DNA of 64,000 nucleotides from Phialocephala subalpina (Eukaryota; Ascomycota; Leotiomycetes; Helotiales; Mollisiaceae). The stretch is taken from the NCBI GenBank assembly GCA_900073065.1, contig FJOG01000025.1:959877-1023876 (forward strand), written 5' to 3'. Shown piece after piece: positions 1-10,185 of this stretch (the first letter of the stretch is position 1; the number at the start of each line of letters is the position of its first letter). The translations under genes were made by a program, and so were the position numbers. The notes below the pieces were generated by a model. That model did no database searches and was not told the DNA's origin. It worked only from the letters and a program-made list of their open reading frames with translations.

Positions 1-1903
1 AAGACGATTCTTTGAAAGCAACGATAGTTCTTCTTGAGAAAGGAGCAGATATCGAAGCTGCTGATTCGGAAGGAAGGACACCATTGTGGGTCACTGCTGA
101 AGAACCTAGTGTTCAATGTGCTAGATTGTTGCTCGAGAAAGGCGCAAAAGTGGATGCAAGGAATTCGAATGGGGAGACGCCTTTAGCAGCAGCTGCATCT
201 CAGGGCCATGAACAAGTAGCGAGAATCTTGCTTGAGTTCGGTGCTGATGTCAACACGAAAGATAGCGTAGATCATACACCACTCCACCACGCTGTTCAAG
301 GAGAACAAACCACCATGGTGCAATTGTTGATCGATAAAGGTGCAGACCTGAATGCCGTCAATCGATTCCTCTTCACCCCACTTCATCTAGCAGTCAACGA
401 CACCTACAGCCAAGAAATCGTTTCCCTTCTCTACGAGCACGGGGCAAATCTTAATAATACTTCTGTCGTTGGCGATACACCTCTAACGACCGTATTGAGA
501 AGCGAAGACGAGAGACAACATACTATGGCGCTTCATCTCTTGAGACTGGGGGCTGATCCTGATATTAGGGGAGTTTGGAAGAAGGCCCCGATGCATTGGG
601 CGGCTGAGAAAGGTCTTGAGGAGGTTGTGAAAGCTTTACTGGAGAAAGGAGCAGACAGAAACATTCTTGATGAATTCGGCTCTTCTCCCATCCATTTCGC
701 TGCAAAATCGGGACATATCAAGTGTCTTCGATTGTTGGCGTGTGAGGGCACCAATCTAGAAATTGCAGATAAGGACCATTACACGGCACTCTGGAAAGCT
801 GTGATGAACAACGATGATGAGATAGCTGTAGAGATGGTCCATATCCTTCATGCTGCTGGTGCTAGCATTGAGGGACTGGAAAATACATACGGCAAAACGC
901 CATTAGTATGGGCAGCCGAGAAAGGTTACAGGCTTATTGTCCAAGCTTTGTTGGACCATTCTCCAGATGTTTCAGCTCGAGATTGCTTTGGAATGACGGC
1001 GATACATTATGCTGCCGAGAACGGACACCTCGAGATTGTCAAGAACCTTTTGGACAAGGGTTCAGACCTTGCTTGGAGAACATACTACAATCAAACGCCA
1101 ATGTGGAAGGCCTGTAAGTATAAAGAACCGTTTCTAGATCCAAGTTGACGGGTGATCCAGATATAAGAGGCCAAAAGGAAGTTGTAGCCTTTCTTGTTTC
1201 CGTCGACAGTCCAGATAGCGTGCTCGCCTTGATTCAAGACCGGAGTTACGAAAAAGCAGCCAATATAATCCGATCCGGAGCATCGCGTACAGTAACATGG
1301 GAGGACAATCGAGTAGCATTGCACTTTGCAGCTCAGCAAGGTGCCTTTGAACTTGTCCGACTCCTACTTGACCAAAACAACCTCGTTGATCCACAAGATA
1401 ACGATGGGTGTACGCCGTTGCTCTATGCACTTCAAAAAGGACATGTTGATGTTGCCAAACTGCTCTTAGATCATGGCGATGATCTGAATGAGTATAGATC
1501 CTGGAACCTACTATTCGTGGCTGTAAAGGGAAACCATACGGACTGTGTATCACTATTGCTGGCTAGTGGAATCGACGTAAATGTCACTGACGACGAAGGA
1601 CAATCGACTCTGCACCTGGTATGCAATGCCGAAAAAGAACACTTGGAAATGGCGAAGTGGCTGCTAGACCATGGGGCTCGACCCGATCTTGTAGATGCAG
1701 CCAAAATGACACCGAGAATGCTAGCAAAAGCGAAAGAACATGATGGCATTCTGAGGATTCTGGACTTGTGGGAGTTGAAGAAAAGGGGGAAAGCTGATGA
1801 TAAAACCGTCCCCGACTTCGCCAAGAACAAGGATTTGAATAAGAGGAGATTCGCTCGTAGGGACAATGTGGAGTTTGAAATGTTAGGTCGACCGACCTGG
1901 TAG
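1..1903 (+). CDS. Ankyrin-repeat protein, 5' end outside the window
   Basis: The reading frame is open from the first bases, so the N-terminus lies upstream. Exon 1 runs to 1113 and exon 2 is 1161-1903. The 47-nt intron (1114-1160) starts GTAAGT and ends CCAG, and splicing keeps the frame. About 615 residues are visible, almost all ankyrin repeats of about 33 residues with the usual TPL.., A..GH..iv..LL and GAD.N elements; I can follow more than 15 units. The C-terminus is a basic, non-repeat tail ending at a TAG. Ankyrin arrays bind proteins; in fungi such long arrays are often the C-terminal sensor of NACHT/NLR-like proteins, but no N-terminal effector or NTPase domain can be seen here, so that class is only a possibility. 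No lesion is visible, unlike the other ankyrin loci in this window. Confidence 0.85.
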
Positions 1904-2946
1904 GAATAATATTCCTTCCACAAGTAGTCCATACCTAGCCTCCGCAACTAGCTCCTACGGAAGGCGTCGTGGCGTTTTGATTGCTGTTTGAACGGCACAC
2001 TGAGGTGTCTGGGTCTTGAGAACGAGGCAAATAAAAGCAAACCTACTTGAGGAAAGGGTGTCGAACTTAAGATGCTGTCAACTGACTTGGTGGGTCGATC
2101 GTGTTTGCCGTTATCGGTCTGTCAGCTATCGACGATTTAACACTCGTAGCTTGGAAGTCCAACGTGCCATTTCTCCAAACATTATTCATATCCCAGATGA
2201 TTACTTTTTTCAAACAACCGGACATTCAAGTGAAGTGCAACAAACCATGAAGTGCAGAGTGACTCAGCTCGGGCTACACATAAGGAAGACTACTCCCTTC
2301 GTGGGTATTTAGAGCGAGTGTAAGACATCAGACGCGCAACAAAACATTCGAAACCGGTTCCAAAGAGGATTTGGTGATAATATTTGAGTAATTGAAGACC
2401 CAGAGAGACCATGTCGTTTTGGATTGAATTCGTAAGAGGCTCCATGTCCCGCCACAGCTGAGACATCCGTTTGTCGCTTTTGTACTGGAGCGACTTCGGA
2501 CATTCCGTAGATGTGCAACAAAAATATATTCCTTCATTCCTCTGACACCTGAGGCTTTGACTAGTGCTCCGAAGTCGTCCGGTGTCTTCGGATCCAAGTA
2601 TTGACGAAGTCGGAGTGAAATCTCCTCGGTTGCACGCGAGAGTGAGACTTCCTATCTCAGCGGTGATGATTGCTCTTGATCGAGAGCGTTAGTTAGGGAG
2701 GCCTCTGAACTGACGATGAGTCGGAACTGGCGGATAGATCCCAAACTACAATGCAATCCTGCTGGTAGTGATGGGGAAATAGTGCAGAAGGTGGTAAAGA
2801 AAAAGGGGAGGCGAATGTCCATCCAAAAGGGCCATATCACGCTAAAATGGCGCCCCCGCACAAACGCGACATCGCGTCACACAGAAACTTGCACCGCGAT
2901 CACGAACATCTCGTTCCACAATGAAGAATTCTCGAATCAATTCAAT
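1904..2946. other. Intergenic, 3' flank of ankyrin gene and 5' flank of nse1
   Basis: About 1 kb without a gene I can support. Short open frames exist on both strands (for example 2016-2312 plus, 2328-2597 minus) but show no recognisable domain or convincing splice structure. The last 250 bases are probably the nse1 promoter and 5' UTR; an in-frame upstream ATG at 2716 is open into nse1 but encodes nothing resembling the family. Confidence 0.5.
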
Positions 2947-4160
2947 ATGTCGGACGCCGGAGATGTCGCGCAGTATAATGATGGCAATAGAGCATTTCTG
3001 CAATCATTCTTGGCTCGTGGGACATTGACCATGGAAGAGGCCAAGCCGATGATCGCAGCCATTTTATCTATTCAAGCAAAGGGTTTGCTCTACTGTCCCC
3101 GATGCACAAGTACCATAGCTAACATCCAGCTTCAGAGAGAGGAGAGAGAGTAGTCAAGCCTGATGATGTCACCAAAGCAGATCTCGACTACTTCATCGAA
3201 GCAGCCGCTGAGGCAATTTCCCCCCTCGACTACGAGATTCGCAGCACTCAGCACCAAGTCTCCAGAGACCGAGTTTGGGCACTGGTCAATAGTGTCAGCG
3301 ATCCTCTCACGCAATTATCAACGATTCACACCGCGGACGAAATCTACTACATCAAGCGCTTCCTCGACGCCATGTTCGACACCTACAACACCAAGCGAAG
3401 AGAGGTAATGGCTGTTAATGATATGCAGGCGCTCGAAACAAAATTGCGCAAAGGTTCAGCTCGGCAGAGTAACGGGGGGGCAGGCACACAACCACAGGGC
3501 TCAGACAAAGGGCTCACAACCTCCGAGACTGAAAAGCTACTGAGAAGTCTCATCGACGAGAAATGGATCCTCAGAGGCTCAAAGTCTGGATATTATACAC
3601 TCACTCCTCGCGCGCTAATGGAGTTACGAAGCTGGCTAGTCGACACGTACAACGATCCAGATGAGCCGGATGAGTGGCAGAAGATCAAGTTCTGCATGGC
3701 ATGCAAGGACATTGTGACGATCGGGCAGAGATGTGCGGACTTGGAGTGCAACGCCAGACTGCATAACATTTGTGAGGGGTTTTGGACTAGACGAGACAAG
3801 ACGTGCCCAAAATGTAAGACCGCGTGGGATGGCAAGCATTTCGTAGGACCCAAGGCTATCACGACGAGGGATGATCAGCTGAGGGCGAAGCGAAGTAGTG
3901 GTGTTGGTAAGAGGAGACGAGCAGATGTCGATGAAGACGAGAATTCCAATAATGGTGGAGAGGGCCCAAGTGGAAGGAGACGACGAACACAAATTGAGGA
4001 AGAGCCTGAAGAGGAGGACGAAGAGGAAGAGGAGCCAGATGAAGAGCCAGAAGATGAAGAACCAGAAGAGGAGCACAGTCCCATCCGAAATCGTGGCAGT
4101 CGAAGGAAAAGCAATCACGTGGTTGAGGAAGAGGCTAGCGCGAGCGGTTCGGACGAGTAA
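2947..4160 (+). CDS. nse1: Nse1, RING-like subunit of the SMC5/6 complex
   Basis: Non-SMC element 1 pairs with Nse3 (MAGE) and Nse4 in the SMC5/6 DNA-repair complex and acts as a ubiquitin ligase in the nucleus. Two exons, 2947-3082 and 3130-4160, with a 47-nt intron (GTTTGC donor, CTAAC branch, CCAG acceptor), give 388 residues. The N-terminal two thirds show the family pattern: NRAFLQSF, an EAKP helix, SPLDYEIRS, VWALVN and an RREVMAV segment. The variant RING (about residues 233-275) has CMAC, a CNARLH segment and CPKC as zinc ligands. A very acidic Glu/Asp tail follows (about 334-361), a common but variable fungal extension. I chose the start at 2947 because it places the conserved NRAFLQSF near the N-terminus as in homologues; an upstream in-frame ATG at 2716 would add 77 unrelated residues. 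Confidence 0.92.
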
Positions 4161-4679
4161 GTCTGGCTTTGAGGTGGGTAATAGGATGGGATTTTAAACA
4201 CTGGGTGGGCGTTCGGATGACATTGCAACGAAGGTAGGAGGATGGATGGCGTCGTTGGTATTTTTGGGTTGTCAATAGCAGGTGATGCGCTTGCAGCTGG
4301 TTGCCTTTTTTGGCAATGAGGATTCGACCTCAAATGGACAGCGGTTAGATGTTTTGTTGACTATAAACTGCACTAGTTCTCGCTAAATGAAGTTCAGATA
4401 GTTTCCAAATGGGTATATCTAGAAGCTACTCGACTATCCAAGTGCAACCTCTATAAGAACTCGTCCACCACAAAACTTCAAGCACAACCCAACTTCATCA
4501 CTTCACGCGCATATCATTCACACCCTAAAGGTATCGTCGTTGTACTCAGATTGCGTAATACAAGACTCTTTCGATATCCAGACTTCGATCCTTCTGAAAA
4601 TCCTGCGACCCTCAACACGTACGAAGCGCAGACCAATATCTCCACCTCCACATATCACGCATCCTATTCCCACTTCAAG
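4161..4679. other. Intergenic between nse1 and the phosphatase-like copies
   Basis: About 500 bases with no gene seen. It probably holds the nse1 3' UTR and the promoter of the first phosphatase-like copy. The last part is pyrimidine-rich with many CAC/TCA triplets, as is common in fungal 5' leaders. Confidence 0.5.
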
Positions 4680-4701
4680 ATGCCCTCGAAGCCTGCTACT
4701 A

Positions 4702-5262
4702 NNNNNNNNNNNNNNNNNNNNNNNNNNNNNNNNNNNNNNNNNNNNNNNNNNNNNNNNNNNNNNNNNNNNNNNNNNNNNNNNNNNNNNNNNNNNNNNNNNN
4801 NNNNNNNNNNNNNNNNNNNNNNNNNNNNNNNNNNNNNNNNNNNNNNNNNNNNNNNNNNNNNNNNNNNNNNNNNNNNNNNNNNNNNNNNNNNNNNNNNNNN
4901 NNNNNNNNNNNNNNNNNNNNNNNNNNNNNNNNNNNNNNNNNNNNNNNNNNNNNNNNNNNNNNNNNNNNNNNNNNNNNNNNNNNNNNNNNNNNNNNNNNNN
5001 NNNNNNNNNNNNNNNNNNNNNNNNNNNNNNNNNNNNNNNNNNNNNNNNNNNNNNNNNNNNNNNNNNNNNNNNNNNNNNNNNNNNNNNNNNNNNNNNNNNN
5101 NNNNNNNNNNNNNNNNNNNNNNNNNNNNNNNNNNNNNNNNNNNNNNNNNNNNNNNNNNNNNNNNNNNNNNNNNNNNNNNNNNNNNNNNNNNNNNNNNNNN
5201 NNNNNNNNNNNNNNNNNNNNNNNNNNNNNNNNNNNNNNNNNNNNNNNNNNNNNNNNNNNNNN
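4702..5262. other. Assembly gap (561 N)
   Basis: A run of N fills these positions, so the N-terminal part of phosphatase copy 1 is unknown. Open frames reported through this block are meaningless. The right edge is a GAA microsatellite, a likely cause of the gap. Confidence 0.99.
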
Positions 5263-5263
5263 G

Positions 5264-5289
5264 GAAGAAGAAGAAGAAGAAGAAGAAGA
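5264..5289 (+). repeat. GAA trinucleotide microsatellite
   Basis: About eight to nine GAA/AAG units directly abut the gap. In the phosphatase frame it encodes a Lys run just before the conserved core. The real length may be greater because the left edge is lost in the gap. Confidence 0.9.
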
Positions 5290-6118
5290 CTCTCCCTGAT
5301 TATTCCAATATCGGTGGATGTATCTTCGTCGGCAATCGCGAAACTATCCGGGACGAAGGTATTCTCACTAAGCACAACGTTAAGGCCGCTATTTCCATCG
5401 TCCATCGCCCGGAGGCCACTCGGAGCGAAAAATCTTTCCACGACCGAGTTTCCCACCACCTTTAGATTAAAGCTCTTAACTCCCCAACCCAAGAGCTGTT
5501 GAAGTATATACCTCGCTGCTGTGAGTTTATCGAGGAGAATATGGATGCCTTGTCCACTGTGAGATGGGGTGGTCGCGCTCGGTCACTACCGTGCTTGCCT
5601 ACATGATGCGAAAGAACAAGACCCGACTCGAGCCAACCCTGAAGTACATGAGGGAGAAGAGAAGTATCAACGTCAGTGTCAACTTCAAGGAGCAGCTCCT
5701 GGCCTGGGAAAAGTGCATGTACCATCTATGGGAGGACTATGACCAAACGATTCCGAAGCCTGCTTACCGCGATTAGTTGAGTAAGAACAGAGTTGAGCTG
5801 AAGAAGATTAGGCTCACTGGGAATAACACATTCAGAATGCATATACCAGATAGCTTGGTGCGTAACCTGAGATAGTTGCGGTCCTCCTCTACATTACTTC
5901 TTTGCTAACCGTATATCCTTTCCCAGAGCCCATTCTACGCATGGGGATACAACGAGGACTCTAAGAATGTCATTAAGAAGCGCTTGATACAGCAGCATCC
6001 GAGCAAGTTCCTTACCGAGCGACGTTTCGGAGTCATGCGTGATAATGATGAGCCCCCAACCGTTGAGGAAAAGCTGGGAGTGATTGACAATCTTTGTTCC
6101 GATTTCAGACAGCTTTAA

Positions 6119-6764
6119 TCAGGTTGATCCCAGGCTTGCACCTCTACCTTGCCAGATATAAGATTACCTACACCTCTCAGGAAAATTACACCTACTGATG
6201 AGGACGACCCACCGCCACCCCTGCGATGATTATACAGATGAGGCTACGTTGTCCGACTTGAGGTCAACGGCGGGATGAATCCGTAGAAAATTTGCTTTAG
6301 AGGCAGACAGATATTAAAAGCATGTTAGTTTCTTCTTCTTCTTATTTTTTAAATCACAAGTTGATCGGTTTGTGGCAAGTAACCTCCATGGGAGAGTGGC
6401 GTTGCGGACGGATAGACACTAAAGTACCTTACAGGTTTTACACCTTTTTTCCTTTTTACATGATAATTAGACAGCTGGCTTAGCTACAGTAGCTAGAGGA
6501 TAGCTATACCAGAGGGTAGTTGCACGTCCGCCTGACCTACTTCCTGAACTGCATGCCTTTCGACCTCTTCACACACAATACGCGCATACTATTCCTGCCT
6601 TGATAATATCTTCTTCATAACTTTACTACTTCTTTCTTTCGCTTTTCTTACTTCAATTCATTTGAAACTCGACGACCGTTAACACTAAGCGCAAAGACAA
6701 TAAGATCGCCTCAACTGATCAAGACCCTTCACGCGTCTTGCTCATATACAGTCACACCGCGAAT
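6119..6764. other. Spacer between the two phosphatase-like copies
   Basis: This holds the 3' flank of copy 1 (with the duplicated segment at about 6360-6500) and the presumed promoter of copy 2, which is pyrimidine-rich at 6590-6660. No other gene is seen. Confidence 0.55.
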
Positions 6765-7605
6765 ATGACTTCTACTACTGCGCTTTCGATATCCGAAATC
6801 ATGCCGCGCTTATCCCTGAGTAATATCCACTGCACCGCTAATATCGACACCCTCCGCAAGCACAACATTCAAGCTGTTATGTCCGTCTCTATGTACCCTG
6901 TTCGCAGCTGGAGCCTACCCTCTTTTATCGAACAAGTTCCGCATCATTTGTGGATTGAAGCCCTCAACTCTACTCACCAGGAGCTACTCCGCTATATGCC
7001 TCGCTATTGCGATTTCATCGAAGACAATCTCAATGCCAGACCAACCGATACCAATGGCCGCACTTTCCAACCTGGCGTTCTTATACATGCCAGCAAGGTA
7101 TTTCACGTTCTGCCACTATTATGCTTGCGTATTTGATGCGCAAATATAATTATAGCGGTCTAATGCCTATTGCATTGTTCTTGTAGTGTAAGCGAGATGT
7201 CGTTAATCCTAACGCTAATTTTGTTGCGTAGCTTAGAGTCTGGGAGAAGTGCGGCTCCAAGCTCTGGGAGGATAAGGAGGAACGAATTCCGAAGAAGGGA
7301 TATCAAGAGCGGTTGGATGGTTGGAATGTAAAGCTAAAGAAGATGGGCCTCACAGGCAATGATGCCTTTAGAGAGCTTACGCCCGACAATAAGGTACGTA
7401 CTTCATGTCCTCGAGTTTCGGCAACTGTCTCTCGATACTCGAAATTGGTCTTTGATGTGTCCTTGCTGACCATATATATCTCCCTAGGAAGCTTGGGATG
7501 TATTTGACTCTAACAATAATCCTAAAATCACTGGTAAGAAATATATACTCTTGCTGTAAAAGGATCCGAGCAAGTTCGTCTTCGAACGTCATTTCGTCTT
7601 AAGGT
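6765..7605 (+). pseudogene. Dual-specificity phosphatase-like gene, copy 2 (broken)
   Basis: The ATG at 6765 opens a frame with the same core as copy 1 (NIHCTANIDTLRKHNIQAVMS, HHLWIEALNS, a FIEDN helix). The catalytic signature is destroyed by an apparent one-base deletion near 7088, exactly between the His and Cys codons; one frame further on the sequence reads QQGISRS and then matches copy 1. Two TAG codons follow (near 7184 and 7230), the second at the place of a Gln in copy 1 (a CAG to TAG type change). Downstream an intron (about 7393-7488) and the last exon match copy 1 again, ending with PSKFVFERHF. Nonfunctional as a phosphatase unless the sequence is wrong. The GTATTT inside the signature could be misread as an intron donor, but the bases after it are homologous to coding sequence in copy 1. 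Confidence 0.75.
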
Positions 7606-7939
7606 CAATGATAGAATGGCCCTGTGGGAAGGTTGCGCTGTAGACACATTGATACTAAAAGTTCATTAAATTTTGCTTCTAGTTTTGATTGACACCTCGA
7701 CAGGCAAAATGTCACCATGGAGAAACGCGTTGCGGACAGGCCATAAAAGTACGTTGTTTTCCTTTTCGTTTTCCCCTGCATAATAATTAGATTGCTGGCT
7801 TAGCTAGCTCGGATTACATACCGCATGCCCTTGAAAACTGTACTTTCCAAAGCTCGGATCTTCTCCATACAAGATCCCGAACCCCAACTATTCCCTGTAT
7901 CTATCACTGTGTTCCTGGAAGTGACAAAGACACCCGCCC
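7606..7939. other. Spacer after phosphatase copy 2
   Basis: This contains the 3' flank duplicated from copy 1 (about 7700-7810) and then the 3' flank of the minus-strand transporter. No gene is seen. Confidence 0.5.
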
Positions 7940-9540
7940 TCAAGCTTTCCAAACCCACGATTTCCTCTCAACCGCACTCCCTACCCTAACTGTTCCCACA
8001 CACACCGTCGCTGCAACCAACAAAGCAGCATCAAACCACACAACCCCCTTCCACCTCCCCTGATCAAGTCCGCTCCTAACTCCCAAAATATTTCCACCCG
8101 CCGGACCTCCAACCACCGCTCCTAGGCCACGCATGAAATACATGAACCCATTCACACTAGCATAATTCCTCACTACAAGAAGTTAGTAAGTGGTTTCAAA
8201 GGATGCTTGGGAGTCGAGGAGCGAGCTTTTTGGGAGCTCGACTCCTACGAAATGGTAGAATCCGGGCGGGATTTATGCATACCCCAAACACCTGCCCAAC
8301 CATAGTCGGAAACAACGTATTATACCCTCCTCCCGCAATCCCAAGGGCCGACAACAAACGCGAGCCAGAGCCCCTTGTCATTTACTACAGATACAGCGCT
8401 TAGCCAAAGACCTTGAGTGGCGATTGTGCTGAGGAGTGTCATTGCGAAAAGTGTGTTTTGACGCCCGAATTTATCTCCTGCGAATCCGATGAATGTTTGA
8501 CTTGCACAAGAAACTCCATTCGAGATCGCGAGGAGGGTGGCAGCGAATGAAGCAGAGTATCCGAGCGCGATACTAAATTGCGGAAGAAAGATACCAGTAA
8601 CAAGTTCCCAGCCGCAGATAGAAACGCAGCAAGGATCGAGAACAGGAATGCTGGTTTCTTAGCCGTGGCGAGGTCGATATGTGTTGGTCTTCGATGGAGG
8701 AAGCGAGATGGTGCTGCTGTGAGTGCGATTGGAGTTGCGATAACCAGGGCGAGGAGAGACAGGAAGCGGAGTGTCCATCGGGGCCGAGATTCGAAAGGAG
8801 GGCTTGGATGGCTGGTGAGAGCGCAAGTCCGCCTACGCCGGTGCCGGATAAGATGAAACCTATACCCAAGATCTCGGTGTCAGTGCTCCCATTTCACTTG
8901 TTTCAAGCACTCTAAATAGGAGAGTAGAACATCCCAGGAGCCTCTGGATATTCAGGACTCTCGGAACAAAAGGGAAAAGGGAATATTGCTCTAAGAAGGT
9001 GGGATTACCTAGTGCTGAGCCGCGGTGGGAGGTGAAGTATTCTGGTGCGGTGCTGAGGATTGGGAAGTATAGGATTGAAGAACCGATCCTGTAGAGCAGG
9101 CCTTGAGTGAGTAGGAGATGCCAGATTTGCGAGCTGAGACTGGCGAGGAGGAAACCGAGGGACATGAGGAGGACGCCACTGAGTGTTATGCATTGGCGGC
9201 CTCGAAGGATCCAGAACTTCTTATCGTCGATAAGTGACAAGAGGGGATTGACGGCGATACTTCCTCCCCATGTTAAACCTGCACCCAATGTCCCTACTAA
9301 GGCGAGCAAAGCGCCGGAATTCTGAGATGGTGGAAGCATTGTTTGCTGAGAGCTGGTGTAGTAGCCTTGGAAGACGCCGTATGATTGATTGATGCCTACC
9401 ACAAGACAAACAGTGAAGAATCCTGACAGCAATACCACGATCTGCCTTTGCCGTGTGACAGGGCGAAGCTCGAGTGAAGCAGATAGAGGAGAGTCACGTG
9501 CCGACAATGCATCGATCTCGATATCCTCTGTTTGAGCCAT
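7940..9540 (-). pseudogene. MFS monocarboxylate-type transporter (broken)
   Basis: The fungal monocarboxylate-permease-like MFS family has 12 membrane helices and sits in the plasma membrane. The ATG is at 9540. A hydrophilic N-terminus leads into helix 1 and the family hallmark NQSYGVFQGYY. A plausible intron (about 9013-8866) joins GSAL to GFILSGTGVGGLALSP. After this the frame must change three times to follow the family: near 8783 (before RWTLRF), near 8610 (before ELVTGIFLPQF) and near 8345 (before ALGIAGGGYNTLFP). A last intron then leads to NYASVNGFMYFMRGLGAVVGG and the C-terminus at 7940. All helices are still recognisable, so decay is recent or the errors are technical. Its direct neighbours downstream are also broken genes. 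Confidence 0.7.
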
Positions 9541-10185
9541 AGCCGTTGAAGATATGAAATTGATGCAAGTTCTATAACACAGCCTTGAATCTCCAGGAAA
9601 ATTAAAGCTCTTGTAGGTAGCAGCAAGCAGTAAGATATCTGATGATGGATGACCAATCTCTTCACGCCCTTCAATGTACAGCGCTACTTGGGTGTCCCAA
9701 TGGGAGAGTTACATTCAAGCAAAACAATGCATTAAGCAGGACTATAGGACAACCCAAGTTCAGAAATTTATTCAAAGCCAGCGCTTGTGTGGCGAGGCAA
9801 TGCAGCACTTGTGCGAGAAGCTTAGCTTTTGGCAATTTGGGACGAATAGCGGGCGCTTCCCGGCATCAACCAGAGGGATATTGGACTCGGCTATAATCTC
9901 CGACCTCTAAGCAAAATTGTATTCGAAGGGCGAGTGGGCACCGAAAATCTGTTTGGCAGCAGGTACTTGATGTTTGTTTGTATATCCTGAAGTAAAGTTG
10001 TACGTCCAACCTCCCCTCTTGCCTAATCAAGACTAGTGTAATCGCCATCGACAAGGATGTTCGCGCCTCCTGGGGTAGGAGACAACCTCAACCTCCAACT
10101 CCAACTCAGAGCTCTTTCTCATCTTCACTCCCCATCATTTTTTTCGACTTGAATTCGACAGAAGTCGACAGAAGTCTATGGCAAC
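9541..10185. other. Divergent intergenic region, transporter and amidohydrolase
   Basis: About 640 bases between two divergently oriented genes, so it should hold both promoters. A pyrimidine-rich leader lies just before the amidohydrolase ATG (10081-10145). The short frames at 9642-9910 show nothing recognisable. Confidence 0.5.

Larger units (their letters stand above)
4680..6118 (+). pseudogene. Dual-specificity phosphatase-like gene, copy 1 (broken, contains gap)
   Basis: Dual-specificity phosphatases remove phosphate from Tyr and Ser/Thr using the C-x5-R signature. The ATG at 4680 is followed by an assembly gap, then a Lys-rich stretch and a recognisable DSP core. The signature HCEMGWSRS is present in another frame near 5557-5583, so the Cys and Arg are intact. 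Lesions relative to copy 2: a TAG at 5463 where copy 2 has Trp; loss of about 15 codons plus a frameshift just before the signature; and a TAG at 5774 inside the conserved C-terminal helix. A last exon (about 5927-6118) after an intron with a CCCAG acceptor encodes a tail shared with copy 2. Either this is a pseudogene or the gap region is misassembled; several independent lesions make decay more likely. Confidence 0.75.
4680..7830 (+). repeat. Diverged tandem segmental duplication of the phosphatase unit
   Basis: Two head-to-tail units contain related coding exons, an intron at the same place in the C-terminal part, and related 3' flanks. The flank near 6360-6500 (CCATGGGAGA, GTTGCGGACGG, ATAATTAGAC, GCTGGCTTAGCTA) matches the flank near 7700-7810 in order and spacing. 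The similarity extends outside coding sequence, so the whole locus was duplicated, not retroposed. The two units are clearly diverged, so the event is not recent. Confidence 0.75.

Noticed and set aside
1..1903. NLR (NACHT-ankyrin) gene
   Set aside because: Only the repeats lie in the window; no NTPase or effector domain can be seen, so the class cannot be claimed.
4518..5502. Three long open frames spanning the N run on both strands
   Set aside because: Their length comes from undetermined bases. Only the phosphatase-like plus-strand frame right of the gap has recognisable content.
7097..7183. Intron with GTATTT donor and TTGTAG acceptor in phosphatase copy 2
   Set aside because: The putative intron is homologous to coding sequence in copy 1 (SRS..LAY.MRK), so a one-base deletion explains it better.
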